Below, in pieces: positions 1-12,269 of a DNA stretch of 64,000 nucleotides (position 1 is its first letter; each line of letters begins with the position of its first letter). The stretch covers positions 2,329,954 to 2,393,953 of the forward strand of contig OY365808.1 of the NCBI GenBank assembly GCA_959347315.1, in the 5' to 3' direction. Both the position numbers and the translations under genes were made by a program. The DNA is from Bimastos eiseni. Its lineage: Eukaryota; Annelida; Clitellata; Crassiclitellata; Lumbricidae. The notes beneath the pieces are model-generated. The model was not told the origin of the DNA. It saw only the letters and a list, made by a program, of their open reading frames with translations, and did not search any database.

Positions 1-19
1 TGACATGTATTATAGATGA

Positions 20-200
20 TGTTAATCCGTTATTATTTATGTGTAAAACAATGAACATTAGTTTAAGGTTCAGACAGTTATGAATTATATCTTTTGGATG
101 CTATGAATTTATTATCACTGTACTGTATATGTTTCAAATTGTCGTCAACAACCATTGATGTCATACGACGATGTTAAACTGTAGAATAACATAACAAGAT
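20..200 (+). repeat. Repeat family C, short 3' copy
   Basis: It contains GTAAAACAATGAACATTAG, CTGTACTGTATATGTTTCAA and ends GACGATGTTAAACTGTAG, the same 3' terminus as the long copies. Confidence 0.7.
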
Positions 201-310
201 TATATATGGATAAACTAAGTCTTCATGCCTGTGTACATTCAATCCCGCGAGTAAAATATGGCGTTCTGTTTAGATACCTTCAATACATATAAAGTTTATA
301 ACAAAACCCT

Positions 311-412
311 GACGGTGCCAGTCCCAAACCTGGAAGAAGGAAGATGGCGACGTTAATGATCTTTGTTTTCGAACTGTGTCGTTCAACTGCAGCTAACGAA
401 CAAAATAACTAA
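311..412 (+). repeat. SINE-like repeat family A
   Basis: Family A is about 90 bp: TGCCAGTCCCAAGCCTGGAT, a GGAGGAGGGCGACGCTAATG core, TATCACACAGTGTCGTTAAA, then an (AACT)n-like tail. This copy has TGCCAGTCCCAAACCTGG to GTGTCGTTCAACTGCAGC and a tail AATAACTAATTAACTAATT. Strand is given so that GTCGTTAAAC is the 3' end. Confidence 0.7.
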
Positions 413-1139
413 TTAACTAATTAAAACTTACAACAAGTCGATGTGTGATGAAGATATGTTTAAAAATATTTAACTCGCAATGTAAAACGTATTTTTATAA
501 TCAAATGACTGTAATTAGCGTTAGAATTAATGCACAAGCATCCTGATCCGTTGAAATTCACTATCGAGTCAGGAAAACTGCCAATTTTGACACCTTTAAA
601 ACGTTTCAGCACCGAGCTATATAAGAATAGTGATAGCTGAAGTTTAATTACAGTATTTAAAAAGTCCCAAAGTTCAATACACTCTACTGAGAAACGGCCA
701 TATACAAATCGTGCTAGTAGTATTAGAGTTTCCTTTAATTCGATGCATTGCTGTAATCGTATCGCAACGAATAACTTCCATTGCATAATCCAAACGTCGA
801 TGAAGCTCCAAGACTATGTAGGATTCAGGTCATCATATATAAGATCAGTTCGTATCAACGACCCTTGTCGCCACAATCAGTCGATCTATTAATCGATCGA
901 TCAATCAATAACTCGAACATTTAAAATTGATGTAGCGTCCCTACTAGAAATTGACTCAGATGGGCTCCCAGTCTAAGCTCGGCCAAACAGGATGCCTGGA
1001 TGGCATTTCAATGTAAAACATCCCGCATATAGGTCGAAACGCGGCCAATCCTGGAAATGTCCCTATCAGGCAATTACACATCCAAAAAAAATCCGCTCCA
1101 ACAACCCAATCCCACAGCCGCATGATTGAGCAGAGAAAT

Positions 1140-1250
1140 CGTACGAATTTATATTTAATAGGTCAGACGATATAATATTATATATTATATAATATTAAAA
1201 TATAATAGTGGAATATATATTATATATTATATATATATATATATATATTC
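1140..1250. repeat. (TA)n-rich tract
   Basis: TATAATATTATATATT-type sequence. Further short (TA)n tracts are at 4011-4048, 15088-15118, 38148-38184, 38388-38415 and 60460-60492. Confidence 0.9.
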
Positions 1251-1261
1251 CACACTGTAGG

Positions 1262-1392
1262 CACTCAATATTCAGCAAGATTTTAGGTTGTCTTTATAGT
1301 CCAAAATATAGACAATTCACAACTAAGAAAATTGAAGATATTTCCGTAGTATTATAACAACTATTACTGAATTATTCAGAGTGAATGAATAA
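1262..1392 (-). mobile_element. Inverted fragment of the same hAT element
   Basis: This stretch is the reverse complement, with few differences, of 3070-3195 inside the hAT relic (shared words include CGGAAATATCTTCAATTTT and GACTATAAAGACAACC). It shows a second, rearranged copy about 1.7 kb away. Confidence 0.75.
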
Positions 1393-1394
1393 TG

Positions 1395-2100
1395 TATTTT
1401 CTTTACAACGCCATCATATCGAAGATGAAGACGGCTTACATATACATGTAAAGTGTTCCAAGCCTTGGAGCTAAGATACATAAGCCAGCGGCTGGCACAC
1501 CAAACCAGAAAACCCCAAGGGTGTCTAGTGGTTGACTTTCGCAGTGCTTGCGCAGCGAAGTTGGGTTTGCCAATCCCCTGCATTGCCTTGATAACATGTC
1601 GGAGAGGCGAATGTTTTATGCGATTTCGATATACAGTATATGCTGGGTTCGTAAGCTATCATAATACACTTGCGAAAGTGTTTTAAAAAAGGTGTTTTCT
1701 TTCCGCGGAGTATCTATCATCTCAGTGGTTTTCCTGTCAGTATGTTTTCTCCTAGGTACGTATGGTGGAATATTCATATTTCCCGAAGGCTTCGCGTAGT
1801 CGTGTCAACCTGTCACTGCCAATGTTGGTCGGCGGTCTCGCAGATCTACTGCTTTAGGGAACTTAACTCTCCCCTTCACCCGCACTTCTATTATGCAAAA
1901 CCGGACTATGCAGTGGTTGATCCGACCACTTGGAATGGGCTATTCCAAGAGCTTCGCCTTCGGCCCAAAGCTTCCTCGCATGCCTTCTATCCTGAAGGGG
2001 CGCTATACTATGTTTGGCTATTGATTGATTGATTGACTGATTGACTGATTGACTGACTGACTGACTGATTGATTGATTGACTGATTGACGTCAAATTCTT
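1395..2100 (+). other. Non-coding or relic DNA, GC-richer, with TTGA/TTGAC simple repeat
   Basis: Overlapping open frames (1453-1686, 1670-2032) give peptides I do not recognise, e.g. LNSPLHPHFYYAKPDYAVV and TTWNGLFQELRLRPKAS. The second may be an old transposon fragment. It ends in (TTGA/TTGACTGA)n at 2020-2089. Confidence 0.3.
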
Positions 2101-2539
2101 TTAGTTTAAGTAAACACAGACTGTTTAATCATAAAGTTCATCACGATCTATATCCATGCTTGGGACTGGCACTGCCGCTTTAAAATTGTATAAAAGCAGT
2201 GACGGATTATATGACGTCAATTATCGTTGACGTCGAAATTTTTATAAATCATTAATTTTCGGTTAGAGTGTGAGTGGACCGTCATCACATTCTATTCATA
2301 AATCTGAAAATCCAGAATTTCTTACAACGATGTCTTGCATCTATAATGGAATTATAGTTGCGTGGTTCACACATAAGAATATCGGCTTGTGTCAATAACA
2401 GTTTGATTAAACCTTTTGCAGATACTTTTTCGGCTTGTCAGTAATCTAAGGCTCTGGTGATAGATGAATGGAGTTTCTACTGTATAGGTGCCTTCTATCA
2501 TAAGGTCTGCGTCAAGCAGAAAGATCTTATGTTCGCATA

Positions 2540-3785
2540 GGCCTCAGCAGGCCCGTCGAGAGCAAAATGGGGCCCTTCACAACTTATATTTTTTAGTGTG
2601 AATGAAAGACTGATTGACAGGTAAATTGTTATACAATATAGGCCAACTAGAAAATTATGCAAAATTACAAGCACTAAATTACATCATGCATGAGTATTCT
2701 CTCACTTTTAAAAATTTCATCGATTCATCGCCATTCCTCATTGTCGGTCAGGCTCAATGATAATGAAAATAAATATTTTTTTAATTTTTTTTTGTAATTC
2801 CTAATTTTAAGAAAAAAGCTAACTGAAAAATGAAAGCCTACAAACATCCACAAACTGCAGCTGTTGAAACAGTTTTACTTGTAAAATCTGCAAGGGATGA
2901 GTTCAGAGATGGAATATTTCAACCAATTTTTGGTTCCGTAGTAACTGGACTTAAAAAACGTTTTGTTGCAGTGTCAAGTCTTTGCTACAAATTTGAATTT
3001 TTTTTGAAGATTCCATGAAGATTATGGACTGAAGGGTCATTTGTGAAAAATGTGTAAAGAAAATAGATTATTCATTCAGTCTGAATAATTCAGTAATAGT
3101 TGTCATAATACTACGGAAATATCTTCAATTTTTTAGTCATAAATTGTCTATACTTTGGACTATAAAGACAACCTAAAATCTTGCTGAATATTGATTTTTG
3201 ACATTTTCAAAGCTTTAATAGACAAGGTCAACTCATTAAAACGAATTTATCAAGAAAACATTGGCTTAAAAAATTATTCAACCTTTTCAGTTGTTGAATA
3301 AACTGCATGAAACTTTGCTACAGAATCTCTTCACCAATTTAATTGTTCCCATTAGGATTTATTGTTGTCTTCCAGCTTCCTTTGCAAGTGCAGAGAGAAT
3401 ATTCAGTGTGTTAAAACGATTCAAAAACTATCATCGGGTAACAATGTGTCAAAACAGAGTCAATGAATTGACAACATTGACCATTGAAGCGGAGTGGGCA
3501 AAAACTTTCAATTTTGATTCAGTTATTGATCCTTTTGCAGGCAAAAAGACCAGAAAGGCCCCCTTATGAATTAGTTGAGAATATTAAAGTAGAAATCTAG
3601 CTAATAAAACCAAATGTGATTTATTAATAGTTTTTGATAATTCTTAAAAAGTTTATTATTAATTAAAGGGTGGTGCCCCTTATTTATTTAGTTCGGGCTG
3701 AGGGCTTCTTATTTATTTAGTTAGGGGTGAGGGCCGGGGTCATTTGTCCTCCCTTTCCCCCTCTTAGCGGGGATGGGCCTCAGCA
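2540..3785 (+). mobile_element. hAT transposon relic (ZMYM1-like transposase)
   Basis: Two coding pieces remain. 2830-3018 includes RDGIFQPIFGSV and FVAVSSLCYKFEF. 3291-3569 includes LPASFASAERIFSVLKRFKN and ends FDSVIDPFAGKKTRK, the C-terminal dimerisation region typical of hAT transposases. Frames between them are broken. The 10-bp word GGCCTCAGCA occurs at 2540-2549 and 3776-3785, flanking the relic; an 8-bp part may be the target duplication, but the ends are not well matched as inverted repeats. Confidence 0.75.
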
Positions 3786-3904
3786 TTGAGTGCGCGTCCC
3801 GTGTTATTCATTATTATATTATATTCCGTAAAAATCAAGACATTTAACGCAAGTCTATGCTCGTTTATAAGAACACGACGGTTTCAAGTTACGGTGTAGA
3901 AATA

Positions 3905-3995
3905 GTAGTTACAATTTAACGACACTGTGTGGTAATAAAGACCATTAGCATCGCCCTCCTCCGTCAACCAGGCTTGAGACTGGCACTGGAAGAGT
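3905..3995 (-). repeat. SINE-like family A
   Basis: Antisense copy: TTTAACGACACTGTGTGG to AGGCTTGAGACTGGCACTG. Confidence 0.7.
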
Positions 3996-4008
3996 ACGAT
4001 CAGCGTGA

Positions 4009-4050
<42 letters not shown>

Positions 4051-4819
4051 TTATCTTCGTTTTAAAGGTGTCTAAGACACACTGCGAACGCTCAGATGCC
4101 GCCTCTCTGTGGTCATTTATGAAGTAGCCTCGTGATTCGTCTTCTGACTCAGTGGACAGACTGACTTTCGAAATATCGACTTCATCATCGATTGACTTTC
4201 GCACGCCTTCACTTCTATAGCGCCTTTAATTTTCAACGTCTGCGCATTTGGCGTGACCGACATACTGCACTAGGTGCGATATACCCAGCCTATTCGTGTC
4301 AAACTATGGATCCATCCAGGATTATAATAACTCATCCACAAAAGATTTTCGCATCGAGTGAAGAACTTCCTTCGGGTGTTGGGTCGACCAAAAGACGCCA
4401 TCTGTCAACGGATAATTGCACGACGTGTGACAACCTTGACCTCTCGCCTATGACCCATTTTCGCAATCTGTATCAATCAGTTTGGAAGGCTAACACGTCA
4501 CAACAGGGCATATTTGGAAAAACCATTGATCTGAAGTTAATGGCGGAAGTCGAAGACTAACGCTATCACGTGACCGTATGTAATAGAATATCCAAAGCGC
4601 ATGTCCGTTAAAAGCCCACCACCGCTTACAGCCCAGCAGTTCCATTCCCAAGCCTGCGTCGGTAAACCGAAATCAATACCAAGGTTTTTACTATATACGC
4701 TTGTTAGTCAAGTGGAAAGAGCCCTCTTTTTAGACACCTTTAAAACGCTACGGCTTAGGGCTAATATAATGTGGGCGATCATTTTTTTAGGGTGACCTTG
4801 AGTTCATGGGTTGTTCAGG

Positions 4820-5040
4820 GGCGCAATTGCTGCAACTTGCCAAACAAATTTATTTCGACTGCAACGGCCAATGTTGTCAAAAGCGGTCGTTAAACCTTCC
4901 AGGGTTAAAATAACACATCCACTGCTTACATTATCCACTGCTTACAGTCCAGCAGTGCCAGTCCCAAGCCTAATTAAGAAGGAAGGCGACGCTAATGATA
5001 TTTGTTCTCACAATTTCGTTATGTTGTAACTATTGACTAG
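4820..5040 (+). repeat. SINE-like families B and A, adjacent
   Basis: A family B copy (4824-4908, ending GCGGTCGTTAAACC) is followed at 4958 by a family A copy (GTGCCAGTCCCAAGCC). Confidence 0.65.
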
Positions 5041-5219
5041 GTAACGCCTTCAGCGCTTGCATTTTGACAGTATCAGGCCCATGCCTTGGTAAAGGAAAAA
5101 TCCGACGCTATTGATATAATTTTTTCACACAATGTCGTCGTTGAAATTAAAATTACTACCTTTTATAGAGCTACAATTGCCTAAATAGCTGTTGATAACT
5201 TAAAAGTTTTATTTTGTCA

Positions 5220-6725
5220 TAGGATATTAAGATTCCTTTTCCAACAAATACATTTTAGAAAATGGCACACTTCAGAGGTCCATAATTTCACCTTTATTAT
5301 TTCTTATTATGATTAATGACATACCTAATGGAATAAAAGGAATAGAGATGACCTTGTTTGCTGATGACAGTTGCATTTATGCAGGTCATAGAAATAAAAA
5401 TAAATTACAAAATAAAATTGAGCTATCCTTAAGTGCAATTGATGAATGGTGTAATAGAAACGGTTTTAAAATATCTATAAATAAGACTGTTAGGGTTTTG
5501 TCTACTTAGAAACGTAGGATCTCGAATATTAATATAACAGTGGGAAGTGCATCTATAAAAATAGAAAAAACAGCTAAGTTTCTTGGAGTCATTTTTGACG
5601 ATAAATTATCGTGGAAACCACATAATAGAATATGTGTTAATCAAGTGTAAAAACCGAATGAATTTGATGAGGGCTGCATCTGGTAATACTTGGGAGCTTC
5701 TAAAAAGGCATTACTCAATATTTATAGGCCCTTATTAGATCAGTCATTGATTATGGTGATGTGGTTTACTCCTCAGCTACTAAGTCACAATTGAATAGAT
5801 TGTCATCTATTCAAACTGAGGCGCTAAGATTAAATTGTGGTGCTGCTAAAGGTACGTCAGCCTTTGCACTTCAAAATGAATGCGTAGAAATGCCCTTACA
5901 AATTAGAAGATTACAAAATTTCCCCATCAGATCTGCATATGAACCTCATTGGACAAATGATGACAGAACATCTAAACATATGGATGAATCTACATGCACA
6001 CGAACAAACAGTTTTTTCTCTTCTTTAAACCAATCTTTTCGAGCTCCAAAATTCCCTATAAATCATCCTTGGCTAAATAGTGATATTAAAGTTGATCATA
6101 GCCTTCACAAATCAGAAAATAAGAAATTAGACAATTCGGAATTCTTTTATTCGTCTTTTTTCCATGGAACATATCAATTAATATCATGAGTACACACATA
6201 TACACTGATGGATCTAAAGCTGATAACTTAGTTGCTGCTGCATATACAATCCCTTCCTTAGAGATAGATAAACAAGTCCGTCTCTGTAATGATTCTTGTT
6301 AAATGCCGCTGAATTAACTGCAATTAAAGAAGTTTTATTATGGATATCAGAGAATGAAAATCAAGATACTAAGACATTTGCTGTGTTTTCTGACTGTTTC
6401 AGTATTCTTACATCTATTAAAAGTAACTATTCACACTCTAGATCACTCCTTTTACAGGAAACATTGGTAGCAATGAATCAAATTAAGATGAGTAACAGAT
6501 GTTTAATTTGGATTCCTATTCACGTTAATATATTAGGTAATGAAACAGCAGTTGCTTTGGAAAACAATCTCTTAATTTGCCTATTATAAATTCAACAAAT
6601 TATTTAGAATTACAAGAAATCTTTTCCTTTATAAAATCACATGTAGTTAAGAAATGGCAAATCGAATATGACAATGAATCTAAGGGTCAGCATTATAAAT
6701 ATATTTGTCCTGTGGTGGACACGTG
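5220..6725 (+). mobile_element. Decayed non-LTR retrotransposon with RNase H (I/Nimb-like)
   Basis: Piece 1 (5309-5509) has the reverse-transcriptase box LFADDSCIY and a following NGFKISINKT. Piece 2 (5761-6189) has the typical thumb sequence RLSSIQTEALRL. Piece 3 (about 6180-6590) is RNase H with YTDGSK, AELTAIKE, FSDCFSIL and WIPIHVNILGNE, in the correct order. Stops and frameshifts separate them. RNase H after the RT suggests the I/Nimb/Ingi side of LINEs. Nothing N-terminal (endonuclease) is recognisable. Confidence 0.8.
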
Positions 6726-7645
6726 CTTAAAATAAGAGATTAGAATAAGGTGATCTTGGTGTAAAGATTATGAATATCTATAATCTGTAAACCTCTGGAA
6801 AACATTTTGCACTAGATTAAGAATTCTTTAATCAGAGTGAAGTTTGCTAAATGTGATTCAACATGTACTCAGTTATTGGTGTGCCAAAAATGTTTTGTAT
6901 TCTTGCATTAAGTTTCTATTGTCATGTTGCAGCTATGATAATAAGATGTCTTTGGAATTGGTTATAGTTGATGTAGATTAGCTAATGCTTTGGCTTTAAA
7001 GATTCTTTCTTTATTTCAATTGTTTTGCATTAATTGTGTTAATTAGGTGCTTATACAAACATGTGATAATTAATATTGACCTCATTTGAGTCATTTCATA
7101 CATATACATGCATATATGACAAATGTCAATGGAGTTGTATTAGAAAGTCAAGGTGAGTAATTTGAGATTTATGCAAAGCTGTAATTCACTGAATTACACC
7201 TTGGTATAATATGATAAACGAATGTTATAAACATACATTATATGAAAATATTTCTGTAGTAATGTTTTATAGAATAAGAACATTATGAAAAAATTTCATG
7301 TTAAAAAGATTCTTTAAAAGTTTGATGATTACATAATGTACATAGAGACTGGTCATACACAATTTGTTTTATTTTTAACATTTCTTGATGCAAATATTAA
7401 TGCAAATATTGCTATATTTGCATGAGATACCATAATATATGCACTACTGATGTTATTAATACCATTATTATTTATGTTGTAAAACAATGAACACTAATGA
7501 CAGTTTAAAATTCAGACAGTTTTGAATGGTGTCTTTCAGACGCTATGAATTTCTTTGCACTGTACTGTGATTGTTTCAAATTGTCGTCAAAAAAACGGCC
7601 ATAGATGTCATATGACGACGTTAAACTGTGGATTAATTAAAAAAA
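6725..7645 (+). repeat. Repeat family C, long copy 1
   Basis: About 900 bp that closely match 44318-45208. It ends ATGACGACGTTAAACTGTGG followed by an A/T tail. It follows the LINE relic directly, but the copy at 44.3 kb has no such LINE, so it is probably its own family or a 5'-truncated LINE 3' region. Confidence 0.75.
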
Positions 7646-7667
7646 TCATCAAAGACTACCAATAAAT

Positions 7668-7800
7668 CTTGCCACAGTGCCAGTCCTAAGCCGGGATGAT
7701 GGAGGAGGGCAATGCTAACGATCTTAATCATCACTCAGCCACAGTTAGATCGCAGATAACTAACTAAATAACTAACTGACTAACTTGCTGACTAACTTAC
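7668..7800 (+). repeat. SINE-like family A with (CTAA)n tail
   Basis: CAGTGCCAGTCCTAAGCCGG is followed by a diverged core and a tetranucleotide tail ACTAACTAAATAACTAACTG. Confidence 0.65.
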
Positions 7801-7849
7801 TGAATGACTAAAGCTAATAACGCACATTACGACATGTCACGGAATGGTT

Positions 7850-9945
7850 GGCCAACTAGAAACTTCTGTGATAAAGTGAAAGTAACTTAAGAGACTTTCC
7901 TATTTTATCATTATGTTAATGTTATTTATTAATCAACAGTTTAACGACATCTTATAGCAACACAGACTGAGGTTGTTTTGGCCATATCAGTTCTTTTCTT
8001 ATTTCAATTTTTTCCATGAAGGTTTTTCCCATCTTATTAACAGAGCATCAAGAACTTTCATTGCGTTAATTTATTTTAATGGATGTCTTTGATCGCTTAT
8101 ATATGGTAATAACGAGATACGTGTCCAAGGTGTCTAAATTTAGAACCAAGATTTTTTTAAAGTTCGTAGGTCTATGTGCTATTAATATTAAATCGCTTGC
8201 AAACGCACTGCGGAAACATCAAATATGTACAACAAAAGAATTTACAGTCACTAAATAATCATAATGAGCAATTACATAACAGACGTCCTCGGAGTAACAA
8301 GAGAAAGCAAGAAATATGAATTACGACCACCATAGGAATAGATTCATTAATATTTCATTCGGGTGATAAAACCACACCGCGTTAGTGCGTCAGCAAGTGG
8401 GATCTCTCGACTGTGCGATCTATAGGACGGAGTGAGTTTGTTACACTCTTTAAAGTAGACGAAAGACAATCTAGGACATGGCAAGGGTTGTATAATTTAG
8501 GAGAGTAAAGACAAGAATCTTCACGACCACGGAGATCATAAATAGTTATCGTGTCAAATGGGAAAAAACTTGATTTGTATCATTTTCCTTACAATTGCGC
8601 AGAGACGCGTGCGCTGGCCAGCACTAGTAGAGTCTGACCCTGCAGAAGTCGCACAGGGAAGGCTTAGCCGAGGAAGTGGCTGGAACAACATCTCATAGAA
8701 GCGCTTCCCGATAGGTCATGAGCAATAAGGATACGTTGCTTCGACTGAAACGCGGCGCTATGCAAATTGAATAACTAGTAATATTGCTTACTTCAATTCG
8801 ATGTGTCATTGTAATCATATCGTAGCGAAAAACTTTCATTGCGTAATCTATCAACCGATTAAACTTCAAAACAAAATAGGATTCCGGTCATCAAACCAAA
8901 GATTAGTTTGCTTCAGTAAACTTTTTCGCCGGAATGTATGGTGAATATTCATTATGGCTACGCGCGTCGATTAAATTGGCAAACAACAATCTAGTCCATA
9001 ATATTTCGAACCTAAGTTGTCCCGTCCGTAATGGCGGATTACATTAAAACATAACCTACTGATTATACATGAAAGCTATTTTAGTTTACTTGCGACTACT
9101 CTGACGCGGAAAGTAATTATAAAGCGATCTTTTATGCAAATCTTCGTACAATGGATGGTTAAATACAAAATATTAATATTTCATCAAACAGTGAAAGCAA
9201 ACCTCCTAAAATAACTCTTAGGTCTTGGCCGCATCATATAAATTTTTCATTACACCGCTCGTTGATTTCATTGCAAAAATCCTACACTAGATTGAACTCT
9301 TCACGGGAATAAAATATTTTTTGACGTTGATCGAGAACCGGCAAACTTTTAACTGCTGGCGGAGGATAGGAAAACATGAATATTCATTAGCTCAAATTTA
9401 AGCTGATCGTCTGATTGGTTGCTAGAAATTTGCATCAATTTCTGTGTGTACTTTCATAATATGCGACCGGTGCACTCAAAGTAAAAGGGCAGAGATCGCG
9501 AAGATAGGCAGAGGCGCGACCCAGTCACCCCGCAAGGACCACCAGACTAAAGCGATGAGACGGAACGAATAGTCCGCTACAACCACCCAATCCCGATACG
9601 CGAGATACCAATCTCATGGAGTAGAGCAGTAGTATAAATCTAAATCTTCCAACTCGGGATCCTTCGATAATAAACATCGAATCCACAAACAAATAGCTAC
9701 TTTCAACACCTTTTAACATTGAAACTCGGTGCTCTAAAAGCGTGGTGATCGTTAGCGTTTTAATAATTCGGTTGTCGTAACTCACCATTAGGACACCTTC
9801 AAAACGTTGTAACTCGTCGTTTTATAAGTGAAATTAATGTAAGAAGATCAACTTGAGCGTTTTTCACGTAGAATTAGAAATCTTAAAGGGTTATAGATCA
9901 GTGCTATTATAGGCGTCTTGAAAACCGCAAAATGCAACCACTGCT
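7850..9945. other. Stretch without recognisable genes
   Basis: A/T-rich DNA with only short open frames (the longest, 9525-9788 minus, is unlike any family I know). Short pieces of the CACCTTTAAAACG repeat (8128, 9792) are visible. Confidence 0.5.
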
Positions 9946-10470
9946 GGAGGTGCCAGTCCCAAGATTGGATGAACAAGGAGGATGACGCTAATGAACTTTG
10001 TCATTAATGAGTGTCGTCAAACCGTCAAACCGAAACTACACCCAGGGTTAGTAGTAGATGCGCTTGCTAGTCGACCGGATGGAGCCCTCGTCTTAAATAC
10101 CTTATTAAACGCTTTTACTCAGTGGTATATTATGTGTAGTTATCATTAATTTTAACGTGACATGAATTAGACCCACTTGCTGGTCAAGTAACGAGAGCGC
10201 AATATTTAGACACATTTGAAACGTGGTGACTCACTGCTATTATCAGCACGGTGATCTTACAACTTTAACTATTGGGTATCTAAGCTGCAAGTGCTGTGAT
10301 ATGCCAAGGCAAATTTCTGTCGATGGCAATTGCCTCTGTTGTCATCAGCTGTCTCTGGATCCATCCATCCATCTCTAACAGTCCCAATTCCAAGGTTGAA
10401 TAAAGGAGGAGGCCGACGTTAATGAGCTTTGTTGTCACAGTGTCGTTAAATTGCAACTAACTAAATAATG
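9945..10470 (+). repeat. Cluster of SINE-like repeats (A, T3A motif, B, A)
   Basis: A at 9949-10040; two copies of the ACACCTTTAAAACGCT-type block near 10095 and 10205; B at 10300-10365; A at 10378-10470 ending GTGTCGTTAAATTGCAACTA. Confidence 0.6.
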
Positions 10471-11059
10471 ATTATGACTGACTATTTAAATAAGCCAACT
10501 CAAAAGAACTTTACTGAAGTGAAAATTACTTATGTCTACGACAATTGTTTTTATTGTCATGCGCTGTTGTTAAACTATAGATCCATCCAGCCAGATGGGT
10601 AGATCAATTATAAGTGAGATTGTTTTAAGAAACGATGAGCTGTATTATAGAAAACGAACGGTGAGAACTGTTCAAAAATAATTTCTCTCGACCTCTGCGA
10701 ATTGGTAAACAAGAAACGCGGATGAGTGTAAAAATTGCGATCAATTTCTTTCAAGGTCCGCCTTGGCTTTTAGACTTGAAAAATAAGCCTCCATTAGACA
10801 GCCTGAAGAGACGGGATGGAACATACAACCATCGCCGTTTTTTGAGTGCTCTCCGTCCCAAAAGAAATTGATTCTTATCGTCGGAGTCTGTCATTAGAGA
10901 GCATTGTGATCAAACAATTCTTTCCTTTGTCTAGCAACGCTCTGTTCTTTCTGCAGTGATCTCGATCTGTCTGGTTGGTGTTCGCGCGAATTCTTCCAAT
11001 ACATTAACATAAGAATAATTATAATACAATAAAATGTGACCGCAATTAGGGTGCGTTTA

Positions 11060-11285
11060 TTGTAGTTTCAGTTTAACAACACTTAGTGATAGCAAAGATT
11101 ATTAGCGTCGCCCTTCCTTTTGTCCTAGCTTAGGACTGGCAATGCCAAGAGTGCAAACAGATGGGAAGTTTTTTGTCGTCTGTTATGTTGTCTATGGAGC
11201 TGGATTGGATGCAAAGTTTAACTACAGCTTTTGACAACAGATGTCGTTTCCGTCGACAGAAATTTCCCTTAGCATATTACAGTAA
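11060..11285 (-). repeat. SINE-like families A and B (antisense)
   Basis: A (11060-11150) reads CAGTTTAACAACACTTAGTG to TTAGGACTGGC. B (11200-11285) reads GTTTAACTACAGCTTTTGAC to GTCGACAGAAATTTCC. Confidence 0.65.
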
Positions 11286-11567
11286 ATAAGGGGTGAGTAA
11301 GGCAATGAAGGTGACAAAGTTTAACAAGGAGGTTAGAAGAAGACTGGTGATTATGGAGGATTTAACGCAAAAAATAACGAGAGATGCCCCCTATAAAAGC
11401 CTCTTTAGACATACGCTATGTAGAATGAATGACAAAGGAAAGTAAACTGTGTGATGATGACAGATATATGGAGCTCGTTTATCTGCGATTTCTTATGGGA
11501 CAAATCCAATGCTATGAAAGGTGTTTGATCTCTTCCCTCTGGTAATAAAACCACATCAACTTGCAAT

Positions 11568-11662
11568 CCAGCAGTGCCAGTCCCAAGCTTGGATAAAGGA
11601 GGAAGGCGACTTTAATAATCTTTGTCGTCACACAGTGTCGTTAAAATGCAACTACCACCATC
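11568..11662 (+). repeat. SINE-like family A
   Basis: One of the best copies: CAGTGCCAGTCCCAAGCTTG to CAGTGTCGTTAAAATGCAAC. Confidence 0.75.
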
Positions 11663-11794
11663 CTTCGGATAATCATTTTCTACACAATATAATGGTTTTC
11701 TATTCGAAGGTAAGTTCTCCATAGCATGCATGTATTTTAAACCGGTTTCTTGACAATACGAAGGTGGAGACCGCTTTAACATGATACTTAATGG

Positions 11795-12265
11795 ATGGAT
11801 CCAGTGTTTAACGACGGCTTATGACGACAAAGGCTGTTGCCGACGACAGAAATTTGCTTGGCTTATTGCAGCACTTTCTATAGCTTATTCACGATCGCTG
11901 TATTCAGAGGTTGCCCATAGGATCGTGGCATGTCTTTGCTATGGCACTATGTCGCTATACGACAACAACCCAATCAGTTTATTATGTACTGTTATAGGCC
12001 TAAGATATTATTCATAGCATCGTCAACGGTCTTTGGTTTCTCCAACTGTCGTTAAATTGTGAATAATTCGATCTATTATTTCAAGCTATTAATTTACAGC
12101 TAGTAGTAGTAGTTTTATTTTAATGACACTGTGGGATAACAAAGATGATTAGCGTCGCCCTACTATGCTTTATAGTAGAAGTAGTATTTGCAGTCAACGA
12201 CACTGTGATAACAATGATTATTAGCGTCGCTCTCCTCCTGTATCCTGATGCGAATGGTCAGTGGA
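11795..12265 (-). repeat. Family B copy and two partial family A copies
   Basis: B at 11795-11880 (GTTTAACGACGGCTTATGAC to GACAGAAATTTGCTTGGC). Partial A copies at 12107-12165 and 12195-12265, each with GACACTGTG and TTAGCGTCGC. Confidence 0.6.
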
Positions 12266-12269
12266 TAGG

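Larger units (their letters stand above)
35..1260. other. Stretch without recognisable genes
   Basis: Besides repeats at 20-200 and 311-412 it has one CACCTTTAAAACGTTTCAGC block at 591 and A/T-rich DNA; the minus-strand frame 460-786 resembles nothing known. Confidence 0.4.
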
